Shown here in pieces: positions 42,748 to 51,707 of a DNA stretch of 64,000 nucleotides. Within the stretch, counting starts at the first letter, position 1, and each line of letters begins with the position of its first letter. The position numbers and the translations under genes were made by a program. The notes beneath the pieces were generated by a model. It was not told where the DNA came from. It was given only the letters and a program-made list of their open reading frames with translations, and made no database searches. This DNA comes from Ktedonobacter racemifer DSM 44963 (GTDB lineage: Bacteria; Chloroflexota; Ktedonobacteria; Ktedonobacterales; Ktedonobacteraceae): NCBI RefSeq assembly GCF_000178855.1, contig NZ_ADVG01000004.1, positions 2,046,001-2,110,000 on the forward strand. The letters are read 5' to 3'.

Positions 42748-44037
42748 ATGAATACACTGAACAGGACGGATCTTGTGGGAAGACACAAATGGCAGTTCCT
42801 TCTTGGGATGTGGATTGATGCTCTGGGTTCAGGGCTATTTCTTCCCTTCTCGTTGCTTTACTTCATAAATGTCGCCAGATTGCCTCTTGCTGCCGTAGGA
42901 GGCGTGATCACCATCAGCATGTTGTTGAGCTTGCCTATGACTCCACTGGCGGGTACGCTGGTGGATCGCGTGGGAGCACGCCGGGTCATCCTCATCAGCA
43001 TGGCGCTTGCCGCTTTGAGTTGTCTGGGCTACCTATTTGTGCGTACCATTCCGCTGCTCGCGTTGACGACATTGCCAGGAGCCATCGCAGGCCGCCTGTT
43101 CTGGGTAGCCTTACCCACTTTTATCGCAAGCATTTCGACAGAGGGGAAGGCGCGAGATCGTTGGTACGGGCTGGTAGGCGTGGCGCAAAACGCAGGCAAT
43201 TGCATTGGGGGCGCACTTGCAGGGCTCCTCGTCGCCTTTGGAGGCACCATCGGCTATCAGGCGATATTGTACATCGATATTGCGAGTTTTCTACTCGCAA
43301 TGATCTGTATCTGGAGCCTGCCTGTAAGCGAGCAAGCGGTATCTGAATATCAACCTCTGAATGTCCCCACAGGGTCGGGTGGCTATCGGGCGGTCCTGTG
43401 CGACAAAACGTTTCTGGGTATTCTTGTCAGCAGTTTTGTTTTTGTGCTTTGCTTAATCATGCTCTCCGATATTGTTCCCTACTACCTGGTGAACGTGCTG
43501 CATTTACCTTCCTGGATCGTTGGTGTGGAAGCAACGTTCAGCGCAACCCTCCTCACGCTGCAAGCATTGATCGTACGGCTCGTTGTTTCCTTGAGGAGGA
43601 CACGCATTCTGATCCTTGCTGGATGGGTGTGGATTGGATCAGGTGGCTTGTTTCTCCTGGCGCTTGTCCTCCCTTCAGGCTGGCTGATTCCTTACATCTT
43701 ATTGGTCGTTGGGATCTATACCTGTGGAGGACTGCTCTATGGCCCGGCAATGAACGCCCTGGTCGCTGAAATGGGACCAGGGCCCTCACGTGGCCGTTAC
43801 ATCGCAACATATCAATTCGCGGCCTGGGGATTGGGCCAGACTATCGCACCAACCCTGTTCGCGTCGCTGTTCACATTGGGACCCGCCTATCCCTGGATCG
43901 TCCTTATTGGGCTGACCCTCTTTGCCAGCCTGTTCTTGCTTAGACTAGAGGCGAGAGATTCGAGGCTTGGAGTGATACGCAGATCTACATCGAGTGCTCT
44001 CACATCCTGTGAAGAGTCAGCCGTTGTAGCTGATTGA
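42748..44037 (+). CDS. MFS transporter (drug-exporter type)
   Basis: A proton-coupled transporter of about 429 residues with twelve TM helices. The loop 2-3 motif is GTLVDRVGARRVILISMALA, matching the MFS signature G-x-x-x-D-R-x-G-R/A-R. Helix 4-5 has GAIAGRLFWVALPTFIASIS and the loop EGKARDRWYGLVGVAQNAGN. The tail is short and polar. Three starts are possible: TTG 42721, ATG 42730 with GGAG too close, and ATG 42748 with AAGGA 10 nt upstream, which I prefer. It lies downstream of the epoxide hydrolase and may share its transcript. Substrate unknown. Confidence 0.9.
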   Translation: MNTLNRTDLVGRHKWQFLLGMWIDALGSGLFLPFSLLYFINVARLPLAAVGGVITISMLLSLPMTPLAGTLVDRVGARRVILISMALAALSCLGYLFVRTIPLLALTTLPGAIAGRLFWVALPTFIASISTEGKARDRWYGLVGVAQNAGNCIGGALAGLLVAFGGTIGYQAILYIDIASFLLAMICIWSLPVSEQAVSEYQPLNVPTGSGGYRAVLCDKTFLGILVSSFVFVLCLIMLSDIVPYYLVNVLHLPSWIVGVEATFSATLLTLQALIVRLVVSLRRTRILILAGWVWIGSGGLFLLALVLPSGWLIPYILLVVGIYTCGGLLYGPAMNALVAEMGPGPSRGRYIATYQFAAWGLGQTIAPTLFASLFTLGPAYPWIVLIGLTLFASLFLLRLEARDSRLGVIRRSTSSALTSCEESAVVAD

Positions 44038-44303
44038 GCTAACAAAGCATGAAACCATGAGAGCGGCGTTTTGTCGCCTGGATGAGCACGTTGATGCTTC
44101 AGTCTCCCCTTCCATAGAACAGGAGTCTCTCTTGTCAGGGGAAAAGGAGAGAATATGCACTCTTAGAGCAATATCCAGCCTCGACGCAGCGAGTCTTCAA
44201 ATCTGAAGGCTGTCTGATGAAGGCTTAGTCCCGCTCATGCTCAACCATTCCATCGCCCCTGATGACACTGGCAATTCTGAGCTGATAGTGCTCGAATGCC
44301 TTG

Positions 44304-44903
44304 CTAATCTTGAGACAGCCGATCACGTTCGCGGGCCGGTATGAGGGCGGTGACCCACCACAGCAACTCGGTCATCATTCCATTGAAAGATCGGTCGAGA
44401 AATGCTCCACTTGGCGAATCAGGTGCGTCAGAGACGCTGGGAATCCAGTTCGGGACCAGAGAGATGCCAACTTGCTCGCGGATGGGAACCATTTTGAGCT
44501 CGATGAGCACCTGGCGCAACTGCTCCGCCGCCCGATAGCCTGCGGCGAAGCCACCATAGCTGACGATAGCGGCAGGCTTATGTGCCCACTGGGCGTACAG
44601 ATGGTCGATGGCGTTCTTGAGCACTGCCGAATAGCCATGATTGTACTCGGGGGTCACAAAGATAAAGCCATCAGCCCGATCAACCTGTGCTGCCCACTGC
44701 TCAGCTTCAGGAGCGATGTGTCCATGCACTGGTGAGGTAGGGGAATCAAAGAAAGGAAGTGAGACATCGCGCAGATCAACCAGCTCAAAGGTGGCATCGG
44801 TGCGCATAGCCAGGCGGTCCATGAGCCATTTTGCTACAACTTCACCTCTGCGGCCCTGCCGCGTACTCCCAAAGATCACCAAAATACGGGGATAGATATT
44901 CAC
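44304..44903 (-). CDS. NADPH-dependent FMN reductase (flavodoxin fold)
   Basis: A 199-residue flavoprotein reducing FMN, quinones or azo compounds with NADPH. It begins PRILVIFGSTRQGRRGEVVA (phosphate-binding loop GSTRQGR) and has DGFIFVTPEYNHGYSAVLKN (the family P-E-Y-N motif for the isoalloxazine ring) and AAIVSYGGFAAGYRAAEQLR. The start is GTG 44903 with GAGGTG 6 nt upstream. It is divergent from an HxlR regulator gene 250 bp away, the usual genomic context for redox-sensing HxlR control of quinone reductases. Confidence 0.93.
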   Translation of the reverse strand: MNIYPRILVIFGSTRQGRRGEVVAKWLMDRLAMRTDATFELVDLRDVSLPFFDSPTSPVHGHIAPEAEQWAAQVDRADGFIFVTPEYNHGYSAVLKNAIDHLYAQWAHKPAAIVSYGGFAAGYRAAEQLRQVLIELKMVPIREQVGISLVPNWIPSVSDAPDSPSGAFLDRSFNGMMTELLWWVTALIPARERDRLSQD

Positions 44904-45155
44904 TTTTTCACCTCTTGTTCCTATTCAGAATGGACTTATGACTTCCACTTACTATGTCGTTTTTACACTCGTTTCTCTGGACTTTTTCCGTCGCTTTTTT
45001 CGAGCCTCTGGCAACGTTGCTACGCGGTCAAACGCGCGGATTAATTAGCCAGTAGAGAAGCAGCTCTCTCTTCGTGCTATACTCACTATAAGAGAGTAAA
45101 AGCCTTTCGACAAGAACGCACTTTTGTGTGTATGACTTACCAGGAGGTGAGTGGC

Positions 45156-45533
45156 ATGGAAACAGGAGAATTGCTTGGGAAGCTTCGTGGGTCCGACGTC
45201 TGGAGTGCGCGCTGCCCATCCCGGCGCTTGCTCGACCTGATTGCCGACAAGTGGACCACGCTGGTGATCGTCGCCCTGGCGGACGGGCCCAGGCACTACA
45301 GTCAGTTGAAGCGCGATGTGAGTGGGATCTCGCACAAGATGCTCAGTCAAACGTTGCGGCGGTTAGAGAAACAATGCTTTGTCACACGTAGGGTCTACCC
45401 AACCGTGCCTCCGCGTGTCGAGTATGCGCTCACGGCGCTGGCTCAAACGCTGCTTCCAACGCTGTGTGCGCTCATCGATTGGGCCCAGACCCACGCCCCC
45501 GAGTTCCCCATGCTTGAGGAAGAGGTCAAGTGA
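45156..45533 (+). CDS. HxlR-family transcriptional regulator
   Basis: A 125-residue winged-helix regulator starting METGELLGKLRGSDVWSARC. It has the Cys in SARCPSRRLLD, and the HTH DKWTTLVIVALADGPRHYSQ...GISHKMLSQTLRRLEKQCFV. AGGAGGTG is 8 nt before ATG 45156; the longer frame from 45126 is not needed. It is divergent from the FMN reductase gene, so it probably controls that gene and itself. Its 3' end overlaps the small fragment on the opposite strand by 8 bp. Confidence 0.92.
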   Translation: METGELLGKLRGSDVWSARCPSRRLLDLIADKWTTLVIVALADGPRHYSQLKRDVSGISHKMLSQTLRRLEKQCFVTRRVYPTVPPRVEYALTALAQTLLPTLCALIDWAQTHAPEFPMLEEEVK

Positions 45534-45741
45534 GTGGATAGGATGCTGCTGTCCATTTGGGGGCGACCACCGACGGCCCCTTCGACGCATTGCTGGTGGC
45601 GGCGAAGGCGTCCGTGACCGCGTCAAGGCTTTGACCTGACATCGGCAAGGGGAGCCCCGCGCGGATATAGATGACATTGATGATGATCGCCACCAGCACA
45701 AACCCGATGCCCCCCAGGCCTGCTAGACTCGTAAAACTCAT
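45526..45741 (-). pseudogene. N-terminal fragment of a membrane protein
   Basis: 71 residues with one TM helix (LAGLGGIGFVLVAIIINVIY) followed by LPLPMSGQSLDAVTDAFAAT and PSVVAPKWTAASYPLT. Full-length actinobacterial-type proteins that I recall with this start continue with several more helices. Here the frame ends where it meets the HxlR gene. It is probably the leftover of a larger gene, though a genuine small membrane protein cannot be excluded. AAAGGGG lies about 8 nt before ATG 45741. Confidence 0.45.
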
Positions 45742-45816
45742 GAGAGCGCCCCTTTCCCCAGACGTGTGCTTCATTCCTCTTTGGGGTACACGTTCCGGTG
45801 CAGGAAAAACCGGGGT

Positions 45817-46376
45817 TCATGACTCTTCCAGGATTTCCACATATCCTTTCGTTCCGTTTACCCGGATCCTTTGTCCGTCTTTAATCAGCCTGGTCGCATT
45901 TTCTACGCTCACGACCGCGGGCAGACCGTACTCCCTGGCGACAACGGAGCCGTGGGTCATCATCCCGCCTACTTCCGTCACCAGGCCTTTAATCGAGACG
46001 AACAGCGATGTCCAGCTGGGGTCGGTAAAGGCTGTGACCAAGATATCGCCCTCCTCAATGTTGGCCTCTTCCAGTTTTAAAACGATCCGCGCGCGCCCTC
46101 AATGGTCCCTGATGAAGCAGGGACTCCTATTAAAGCGCCGTTGGGGAATTCGCCGGTGTCGTACTCACCGGTGATGACCTCACCGTCGGATGTCATCACA
46201 CGAGGAGGCGTCAATTTCTCAAAGGCCTCGTACTCCCCTTTGCGCTGCGTGATGAGATGGTAATCCAGTTGGTACGTGCTGGCAACCTTGCGGAGTTCCT
46301 CAAAGGTGAGATAATAGATATCCTCCGGCTCTTGAATCACTGCTACCTTTCTCATACTCGAACGTGCGCGAACCCA
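45817..46376 (-). pseudogene. rph: Rifampin phosphotransferase, C-terminal fragment (frameshifted)
   Basis: Read from 46376 the frame gives VIQEPEDIYYLTFEELRKVA, TPPRVMTSDGEVITGEY and IGVPASSGTIEG. A missing base near 46070 then moves it to another frame: RARIVLKLEEANIEEGDILV, TAFTDPSWTSLFVSIKGLVT, then EVGGMMTHGSVVAREYGLPA with the swivelling-domain catalytic His, ending YVEILEES at 45817. This corresponds to the last about 185 residues of Rph-type dikinases. The part between it and the N-terminal fragment at 48094 is replaced by an IS607-type element, with roughly 260 residues missing. Confidence 0.85.
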
Positions 46377-46384
46377 CCCTCAAG

Positions 46385-46530
46385 CGGTCAGTTCTTCCTG
46401 CTTCATCGTCGATAGCCAGCGCACGGGAACCTTTGGATCAGCCCTCCCGTTTCGGTCTCACATCAACTCCCCAGGCATTTTACGTCCGGCGGTAGCCACT
46501 CTCCAGGACGGCCAGCTTTACGCGTGAAGC
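46385..46530 (-). ncRNA. Candidate omega RNA of the rph-located element
   Basis: It is directly downstream of tnpB, where TnpB guide RNAs lie. It contains GATGAAGCAGGAAGAACTGA (near 46412-46393), close to GGTGAAGCAGGAACCGATC in the other IS607 element. A pair of conserved blocks at the same place in two elements supports a common RNA 3' scaffold. Ends and expression are not shown. Confidence 0.4.
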
Positions 46531-47813
46531 TGGCGAAGCTCTTCTGTTGCGAACCACAGCAAATTCAAGGCGGCATTGAGATCCCGGTCGATCACCAGCC
46601 CACAGGCCACGCACTCATAGGTGCGGTGTTTGAGCGGCATGCGCTTTTTGACCTGCCCACAGCACGAACAGCGTTTGGTCGAAGCAAACCAGCGAGAGGC
46701 GATGAAGAGATCGCCCCCGGCGTTGGCCACTTTGGTCTTGAGGAACTGCAACAATTGCCCCATCGCGGCATCGGCCACCGCACGCGAGAGCTTCCGGTTG
46801 GCCATCATCCCCACGATGTTGAGGTCTTCGATGCCAATGGCCCCACAGGTGCGCGCCAGTTCGGTCGTGAACTTGTGCTGGACATCCCGCCGGATGTTGG
46901 CGATCTGCTGATGCTTGCGCGCGACCTTGAGTCGTTGCTTCTCATACTGCTTGCTGAACACGGTTCGCTTGGTTTGAGGGTCTTTCGTCTTCTCTTTCTT
47001 TGACAGCTTGCGTTGCAGCTTGCCGAGTTTCTTAAGATGGAGCGCCAATGGCCTTTGGTTCTCAAGCCTGCGTCCATCGCTCACCACAGCAGCGTGCTTC
47101 AAGCCCACATCCACCCCCACCACTGGGACAGGTTTGGGAGGGCACTCTCTCTTGATCTCGACGTGAACGGAGACGTACCAGTGGCCCGCCTCACAGCTGA
47201 CGGTCCCCCCCAGAATTTTGACTCGTTCACACACGACGTGCTTGCGCTTGTTGCGCTTCTTCGTGGGAACGCTTGCTTTTCCCTTTTCGACGAAGCGCAG
47301 TTTTTCTGCCAGATTGACCGTTCCTAGCTTGCGCAGCAGCTTGCCTTGGTCCTTCTTCGTTTGGCGTTGATCGAGGATGAAGCGGCCAAGCCCGGGGATC
47401 GAGATCCAGTGACTGCCAACAGTGAATTTATCGTTGGAGAGATAAAACGACTCGTGCGACTTCCCCTTTTTCTTGTACTGCGGGTAGTTCGCTCGGCCCG
47501 CAAAGAAGTTGTCATACGCTTTCTTGAGGTCATCGAACGCACCCTCCACCACACACTTCGTCACCTGATAGGTCCACGGATACTCCTGCTCCCGGATCTG
47601 GTTGAATTGCTTCTTGAGTGCGAGGGCATGTGGCGGTTTGAGCACGCGCTGCTCTTGGGGAACAGTTTCCTGCTCAGCTTTATACGCCTGATACTGCTTC
47701 TCCCATTGTTCCCGTCCCCAGTTGTAGATAAACCGCCTCGTGCCACAGGCTCGTTTGAGATACTCCATCTGTTCAGGGGTGGGGTTCATCCGGATCTTGT
47801 GCGCGGTTTTCAT
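46518..47813 (-). CDS. tnpB: TnpB (RNA-guided nuclease of IS607/IS605 type), intact
   Basis: 431 residues starting MKTAHKIRMNPTPEQMEYLK. The N-terminal region has FIYNWGREQWEKQYQAYKAE and a Lys-rich linker. The RuvC core is complete: VVGVDVGLKHAAVVSDGRRL (first Asp), AIGIEDLNIVGMMANRKLSR (Glu) and VIDRDLNAALNLLWFA (last Asp). The zinc ribbon has CSCCGQVKKR and YECVACGL. With omega RNA it would cut DNA next to a short target motif. The ATG at 47813 has AAGG just upstream. It is the only one of the three tnpB genes here with both full length and a canonical catalytic triad. Confidence 0.93.
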   Translation of the reverse strand: MKTAHKIRMNPTPEQMEYLKRACGTRRFIYNWGREQWEKQYQAYKAEQETVPQEQRVLKPPHALALKKQFNQIREQEYPWTYQVTKCVVEGAFDDLKKAYDNFFAGRANYPQYKKKGKSHESFYLSNDKFTVGSHWISIPGLGRFILDQRQTKKDQGKLLRKLGTVNLAEKLRFVEKGKASVPTKKRNKRKHVVCERVKILGGTVSCEAGHWYVSVHVEIKRECPPKPVPVVGVDVGLKHAAVVSDGRRLENQRPLALHLKKLGKLQRKLSKKEKTKDPQTKRTVFSKQYEKQRLKVARKHQQIANIRRDVQHKFTTELARTCGAIGIEDLNIVGMMANRKLSRAVADAAMGQLLQFLKTKVANAGGDLFIASRWFASTKRCSCCGQVKKRMPLKHRTYECVACGLVIDRDLNAALNLLWFATEELRQLHA

Positions 47814-47887
47814 CCTTGAGCGCCTTTTCTCCCGCTTTGCGGGAATTCCAGTTGAGCAGGACTCGACACCCGGCAAGTGGCGATCGT

Positions 47888-48061
47888 TCAGCGAGCGGCT
47901 GGCAGCTTCGGAAGGTTGAGCGCCGTGGTCAGATCGACCTCATGAGAGGAGCGACGCCCAGAAAGCGTTCGTTTGGCTTTGAGCCTGCCTTCTCGGTCCC
48001 AGCGCTGCACTGTTTTCACGCTGACATCCACCTGCTTGGCAAACGGTACGACTGCGTACAT
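47888..48061 (-). pseudogene. Remnant of IS607 TnpA: MerR-type DNA-binding domain only
   Basis: 57 residues from ATG 48061: MYAVVPFAKQVDVSVKTVQR, then WDREGRLKAKRTLSGRRSSH. This is the helix-turn-helix that begins IS607 serine recombinases (compare YAKKAGVTYKTAWRWYKAG in the element at 23342). The frame then ends at 47888, before any catalytic domain, and tnpB follows. The piece could still be made and bind element ends, but it cannot recombine DNA. Confidence 0.75.
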
Positions 48062-48093
48062 CTACTTATTCTCACTTACTTTCGCACACGTTG

Positions 48094-49338
48094 TCAATAC
48101 CTAGTATGTATCTCCTTCCTTTTCAGGACATTGGAGAGAGCTTTCTGTATCAAAATGTCTACCGAACCGAGACCGTTTTTCACAAAAATCTTTCCTACCA
48201 CCGGCGAAGCAAGATCATGGGAAACGTCCATATACATCCTATCGCCAGCCTCGACCGTTGACGCGCCAAGCTTGCTCAGCCAGATCGGGAAGAAGGACAG
48301 GCCTAATGGTGTGATGACATCTGTCATCATCTGCTGATGACCGAGCGACATATAGACATGATTTTTCCCATCGTTCACATTGGGCACAGGATATAAGGTG
48401 GTAATGGGACGACTCTGAACGAGATAAAATTGACCTTCGTAGAGGCACCATTCAATGTCCTGGGGGCGGCCAAAATACGCCTCGATCCTTCTGCCTGTTT
48501 TCTCAAGCTGCAAAATCTGCTCATCCGTGAGCGTTTGCATATTCTGCTGGTCTGGCTCTATCTGCTGTTCCTTCGTGCCTCCTTCTTTTAACGCATAGAT
48601 TGCCAGTTTTTTCGTCGATATCTTCTTACTGACGATCTTGCCCTCCTGTACTTTATAAATATCAGCGTCCACCAGGCCTGAAACCAGCGCCTCACCAAGA
48701 CCGAAGCTGGCATCGATGGACACAACCTTCCTGTGCGACGTGATCGGATCGGCGGTAAACAGAATCCCCGCGACCTCTGGGAAAACCATTTTCTGGATGA
48801 CGACAGACAACAGGACCTTGTTGTGGTCGAAACCGTTCTGCATGCGGTAAATCACCGCCCGCTCCGTAAAGAGGGACGCCCAGCACTTGCTGATGTGTTT
48901 CAGTATGGCTTCTTTTCCTATAATATTCAAATACGTATCCTGCTGACCCGCAAAGGATGCCGTCGGCAGATCCTCCGCTGTAGCACTGGAACGCACAGCA
49001 TAGGCATTTGTATCTCCCAGTTTGGTCAGATGGCTAGTAACTGCTTCATCAATATCCTTTGCAATTGCCGTCCCTTCGATGACGCTGCGTATCTTTCCGC
49101 CGATTTCACCAATCCTTTCCCTGTCCTCCACTTTGAAAAGAGAGAGTTGCTCCAGCAGAGCATCAAACGCTGGTGTTTGTCCGATGATTCTTTGATATGC
49201 TTCGGTAGTGACGCAGAAGCCCTCCGGTACTCTTATCCCATCAATTCTGGACAGCTCCCCCAGGTTGGCGCCTTTCCCCCCGACCATCGCAAGCTTTGTT
49301 TTATCGATTTCCTGAAAGCCAAGTACATATGAGTTCAT
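48094..49338 (-). pseudogene. rph: Rifampin phosphotransferase, N-terminal fragment
   Basis: Rph uses ATP to phosphorylate rifampin through a phospho-His domain. From ATG 49338 the protein reads MNSYVLGFQEIDKTKLAMVG. The ATP-grasp part is complete: GGKGANLGELSRIDGIRVPE, YAVRSSATAEDLPTASFAGQ, then IDASFGLGEALVSGLVDADI and DIEWCLYEGQFYLVQSRPIT. The start of the rifampin-binding domain (NHVYMSLGHQQMMTDVITPL) follows. About 415 residues remain of about 865. The frame ends at KRKEIHTRY as it enters the IS607-type element. GAGAGG lies about 9 nt before the ATG. The TetR gene is 60 bp upstream and co-directional. Confidence 0.88.
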
Positions 49339-49398
49339 ATATATCATCCTCTCTATCTTTAACGTTTGGTGTGAATGAGAAAAGGGTTTGCTCTCGAA

Positions 49399-50094
49399 TC
49401 ATGCGAGGAGAGCCTGCCATCGCGAGAAGTCTTCGTTCCAGAACTGCCGCAAGCAACCCGACTTCATGCCCAGCACACGCTCCAGCGCATCCATCGTCGC
49501 CTCGCCAATTTGAGCCATCCGAGGAATGTCGAGATGCTCGCCCTCCTCCACTAAGAGAAGTTCAACGGTGACATATCCAAGATCTTCAAGCAGGGCGAGG
49601 ATCATTCTCGCTGCCTGATCGGGGTAGGGAGTGGTGAACACGCCTTCTGCGATTCCCTCCTGAATGATCTGCGAGAGCCAGGGAGCGAGCCGTTTGATCC
49701 TGGCCAGGTAGAGTTTCTGGCGAAAGAGGGCGTTCTCATCGGCATACCAGACGCGCATAAACGCGAAGACCAGGTCCAGGTTTTCTTGTTTGTGCTGATC
49801 GAGCACGGCAAAGACGCGCAGCAGTTTGTCCTGGGCGGGCATCTCGCGATCAGAGACGATGGGAAGTACAAGTTGTTCGGCCTGCTCCCCGATGCGTTCC
49901 ACCAGCGCCATCAGCAAAGCTTGCTTGGACTCAAAGTAGTGATAGAACGCGCCCCTGGAAATTTGGAGCGCCTCCAGGATGTCCTGGGTCGTCATCTGCT
50001 CATAGCCTTTGGTCGTAATGTAACGCGCTGCCACATCCAGAATGGCGTTGCGCTTCTCGGCGTATTCGTGGGCTTTGACACTTCGGGTCATCAT
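49399..50094 (-). CDS. TetR-family transcriptional regulator
   Basis: A 231-residue repressor. The HTH is in AILDVAARYITTKGYEQMTT / QDILEALQISRGAFYHYFES, and the ligand-binding domain is all-helical. It starts at ATG 50094 (MMTRSVKAHEYAEKRNAILD) just after AAAGAGAG; the longer frame runs through the promoter. It heads a unit with rph 60 bp downstream, so it probably controlled that antibiotic-resistance gene. With rph broken the regulator has lost at least one target. Two starts (50094, 50091) are equivalent. Confidence 0.92.
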   Translation of the reverse strand: MMTRSVKAHEYAEKRNAILDVAARYITTKGYEQMTTQDILEALQISRGAFYHYFESKQALLMALVERIGEQAEQLVLPIVSDREMPAQDKLLRVFAVLDQHKQENLDLVFAFMRVWYADENALFRQKLYLARIKRLAPWLSQIIQEGIAEGVFTTPYPDQAARMILALLEDLGYVTVELLLVEEGEHLDIPRMAQIGEATMDALERVLGMKSGCLRQFWNEDFSRWQALLA

Positions 50095-50136
50095 GTCTCT
50101 CTTTCTTAGACCGACAAACGGTTTATCTATAGAGAG

Positions 50137-50165
50137 AGTGTAGTTGACAGGAGAGCCGTTGTCAA
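50137..50165 (-). promoter_or_regulatory. Strong promoter of the tetR-rph unit
   Basis: On the minus strand TTGACA (50165-50160) and TACACT (50142-50137) have the ideal 17-bp spacing. TTGACA...TGTCAA also forms an inverted repeat across the region (50144-50165). Between the -10 box and ATG 50094 the stretch AGACCGACAAACGGTTTATCT-like sequence (near 50109-50127) has an imperfect ACCG/CGGT dyad and may be the TetR operator. Confidence 0.7.
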
Positions 50166-50303
50166 GATGTAAGTGAGCCTGGAGCAGGGCAGAGCCTTGA
50201 CGGGAACGATCGCCTTCAATTATACTTCTTTTTAGAAGCAAAGTTAAGTAAGTTTCTTTACTTAACTGCTCGCCCTCAAGGCCATAGTGAAAGATGAAGA
50301 GCA

Positions 50304-51569
50304 GTGACATCGTTTCTTGAGATCCCGGCGGTTCCCGGCAGTTTGCGGCAGATGAATCGACTGACCGTCTTACGTTTGTTGCGCAAATTTGGCCCCATCA
50401 CCAAACCCGCGCTGGCAGAATATAGTGGGATTAGTCGTCCAACTATCACCAAATTGGTCGACGAACTGGAAGAACAGAGTCTGGCGGAGTGTGTTGGGAT
50501 AACCGCGCCGACCGCCAGCGGCGGTAAACCTGGTGCGCTGTATCGTTTTAACGCAGAGGGGGTGCAGAGTGCAGGGGTCTTTCTCACAGTAGATACCGTG
50601 CGCGTCGCGCTGGTCAATGGGAACGGGCGCGTGTTAGGTCGTCTTGAATGTCCCCTGGGGCTGGATCGGCGACCAGAGCCTGTCATAAATGCGATCGTTG
50701 AGACCTTGCAAGAACTTCTCACCTCTCTTCAGATTACGCTCTCTCAACTGCTCGGTATAGGGGTTGGAATGCCAGGTTTGACTTCGTTCGCGACAGGAGT
50801 GGTACATTTTGCGCCACATTTCCCGCAGTGGCAAGATGTACCAGTAAGAGATCTGCTAAAGGCCAGGCTGGGCATCGAGGTGTGGGTAGATAATGACTGC
50901 CACGTGCAGGCACTGGCTGAACGTCATTTTGGCGCTGGCCAATCCTGCACAGACTTTGTCTCGGTCGAAAGTGGCATCGGGATCTCTGCCGCCTTTTATT
51001 TACAGGATACCCTCTATCGTGGCGTCGGGGGAACGGCTGGTGAAATCGGCCATATGACAATCCAGGAGGATGGACCGTTGTGCGAGTGTGGCAATCGAGG
51101 ATGTTGGGAGACCCTGGCCGCAACCACCTGGATGGTAGAGCAGGCATGTCAGTCTGGGCAGGCCACGTGGTTGCCCCTGCCCACCGGCGCACACGTCGAG
51201 GATTGGGCAATGACAACGCGAGAACCTGATGTCATGAATACACTTGCGCACGCGATCTTTCGCGCTGCGCAGGAGGGACACCCAGAGGCCATTGATCTTG
51301 TTCGTCAGCATGCCATGCACTTTGGTGTAGGACTTGCCACCATTATTAACACCCTCAACCCACAATGCATCATTATCTGGGGCGACTCAATGAAGGGGGG
51401 CAACCTCTTTCTGGAAGCCGTGCGCACTGTTGTCCGTCAGCGCGCCCTGAGGCGCCCACGCGACATGTGTACCATCATCTTTTCATCGTTTGCCCAGGAT
51501 GTCGGCGTAATTGGCGCGGCGAGTCTTGTCATAGACGCGCTGTTTACCCATTATCAGCCGGCATCATGA
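50304..51569 (+). CDS. ROK-family transcriptional regulator (XylR-like)
   Basis: A 421-residue sugar-responsive repressor. The N-terminal winged HTH is LTVLRLLRKFGPITKPALAE / YSGISRPTITKLVDELEEQS. The ROK sugar-kinase-like domain has LLGIGVGMPGL, the acidic WVDNDCHVQALAERHFGAG, GTAGEIGHMTIQEDGPLCEC and the zinc-type CGNRGCWE. The start is GTG 50304, with GAAGAG upstream; the next ATG (50352) would remove part of the HTH lead. The next gene in the same direction is xylA, so xylose control is the natural reading. No xylB or transport gene is present here. Confidence 0.92.
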   Translation: MTSFLEIPAVPGSLRQMNRLTVLRLLRKFGPITKPALAEYSGISRPTITKLVDELEEQSLAECVGITAPTASGGKPGALYRFNAEGVQSAGVFLTVDTVRVALVNGNGRVLGRLECPLGLDRRPEPVINAIVETLQELLTSLQITLSQLLGIGVGMPGLTSFATGVVHFAPHFPQWQDVPVRDLLKARLGIEVWVDNDCHVQALAERHFGAGQSCTDFVSVESGIGISAAFYLQDTLYRGVGGTAGEIGHMTIQEDGPLCECGNRGCWETLAATTWMVEQACQSGQATWLPLPTGAHVEDWAMTTREPDVMNTLAHAIFRAAQEGHPEAIDLVRQHAMHFGVGLATIINTLNPQCIIIWGDSMKGGNLFLEAVRTVVRQRALRRPRDMCTIIFSSFAQDVGVIGAASLVIDALFTHYQPAS

Positions 51570-51707
51570 CGTTCTCTGCGTAGCAACGCGGCAGGCTGGT
51601 TTTCGTCTGTCCAGAGTCCACCACATGTGGCCCGCATACGGGCATGACCCGGCAAAGCTCGATGGAAGAACTTTGCAGAACATAGTTCAGAGAGGATAAG
51701 AAACATC

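Larger units (their letters stand above)
46377..48093 (-). mobile_element. IS607-type element with reduced tnpA, inserted in rph (ends approximate)
   Basis: A tnpB gene (46518-47813) is preceded by only the DNA-binding domain of an IS607 TnpA (47888-48061). It lies between the N- and C-terminal parts of rph, in the same orientation. The exact ends cannot be fixed as the middle of rph is also lost. It therefore cannot transpose on its own. Confidence 0.75.
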
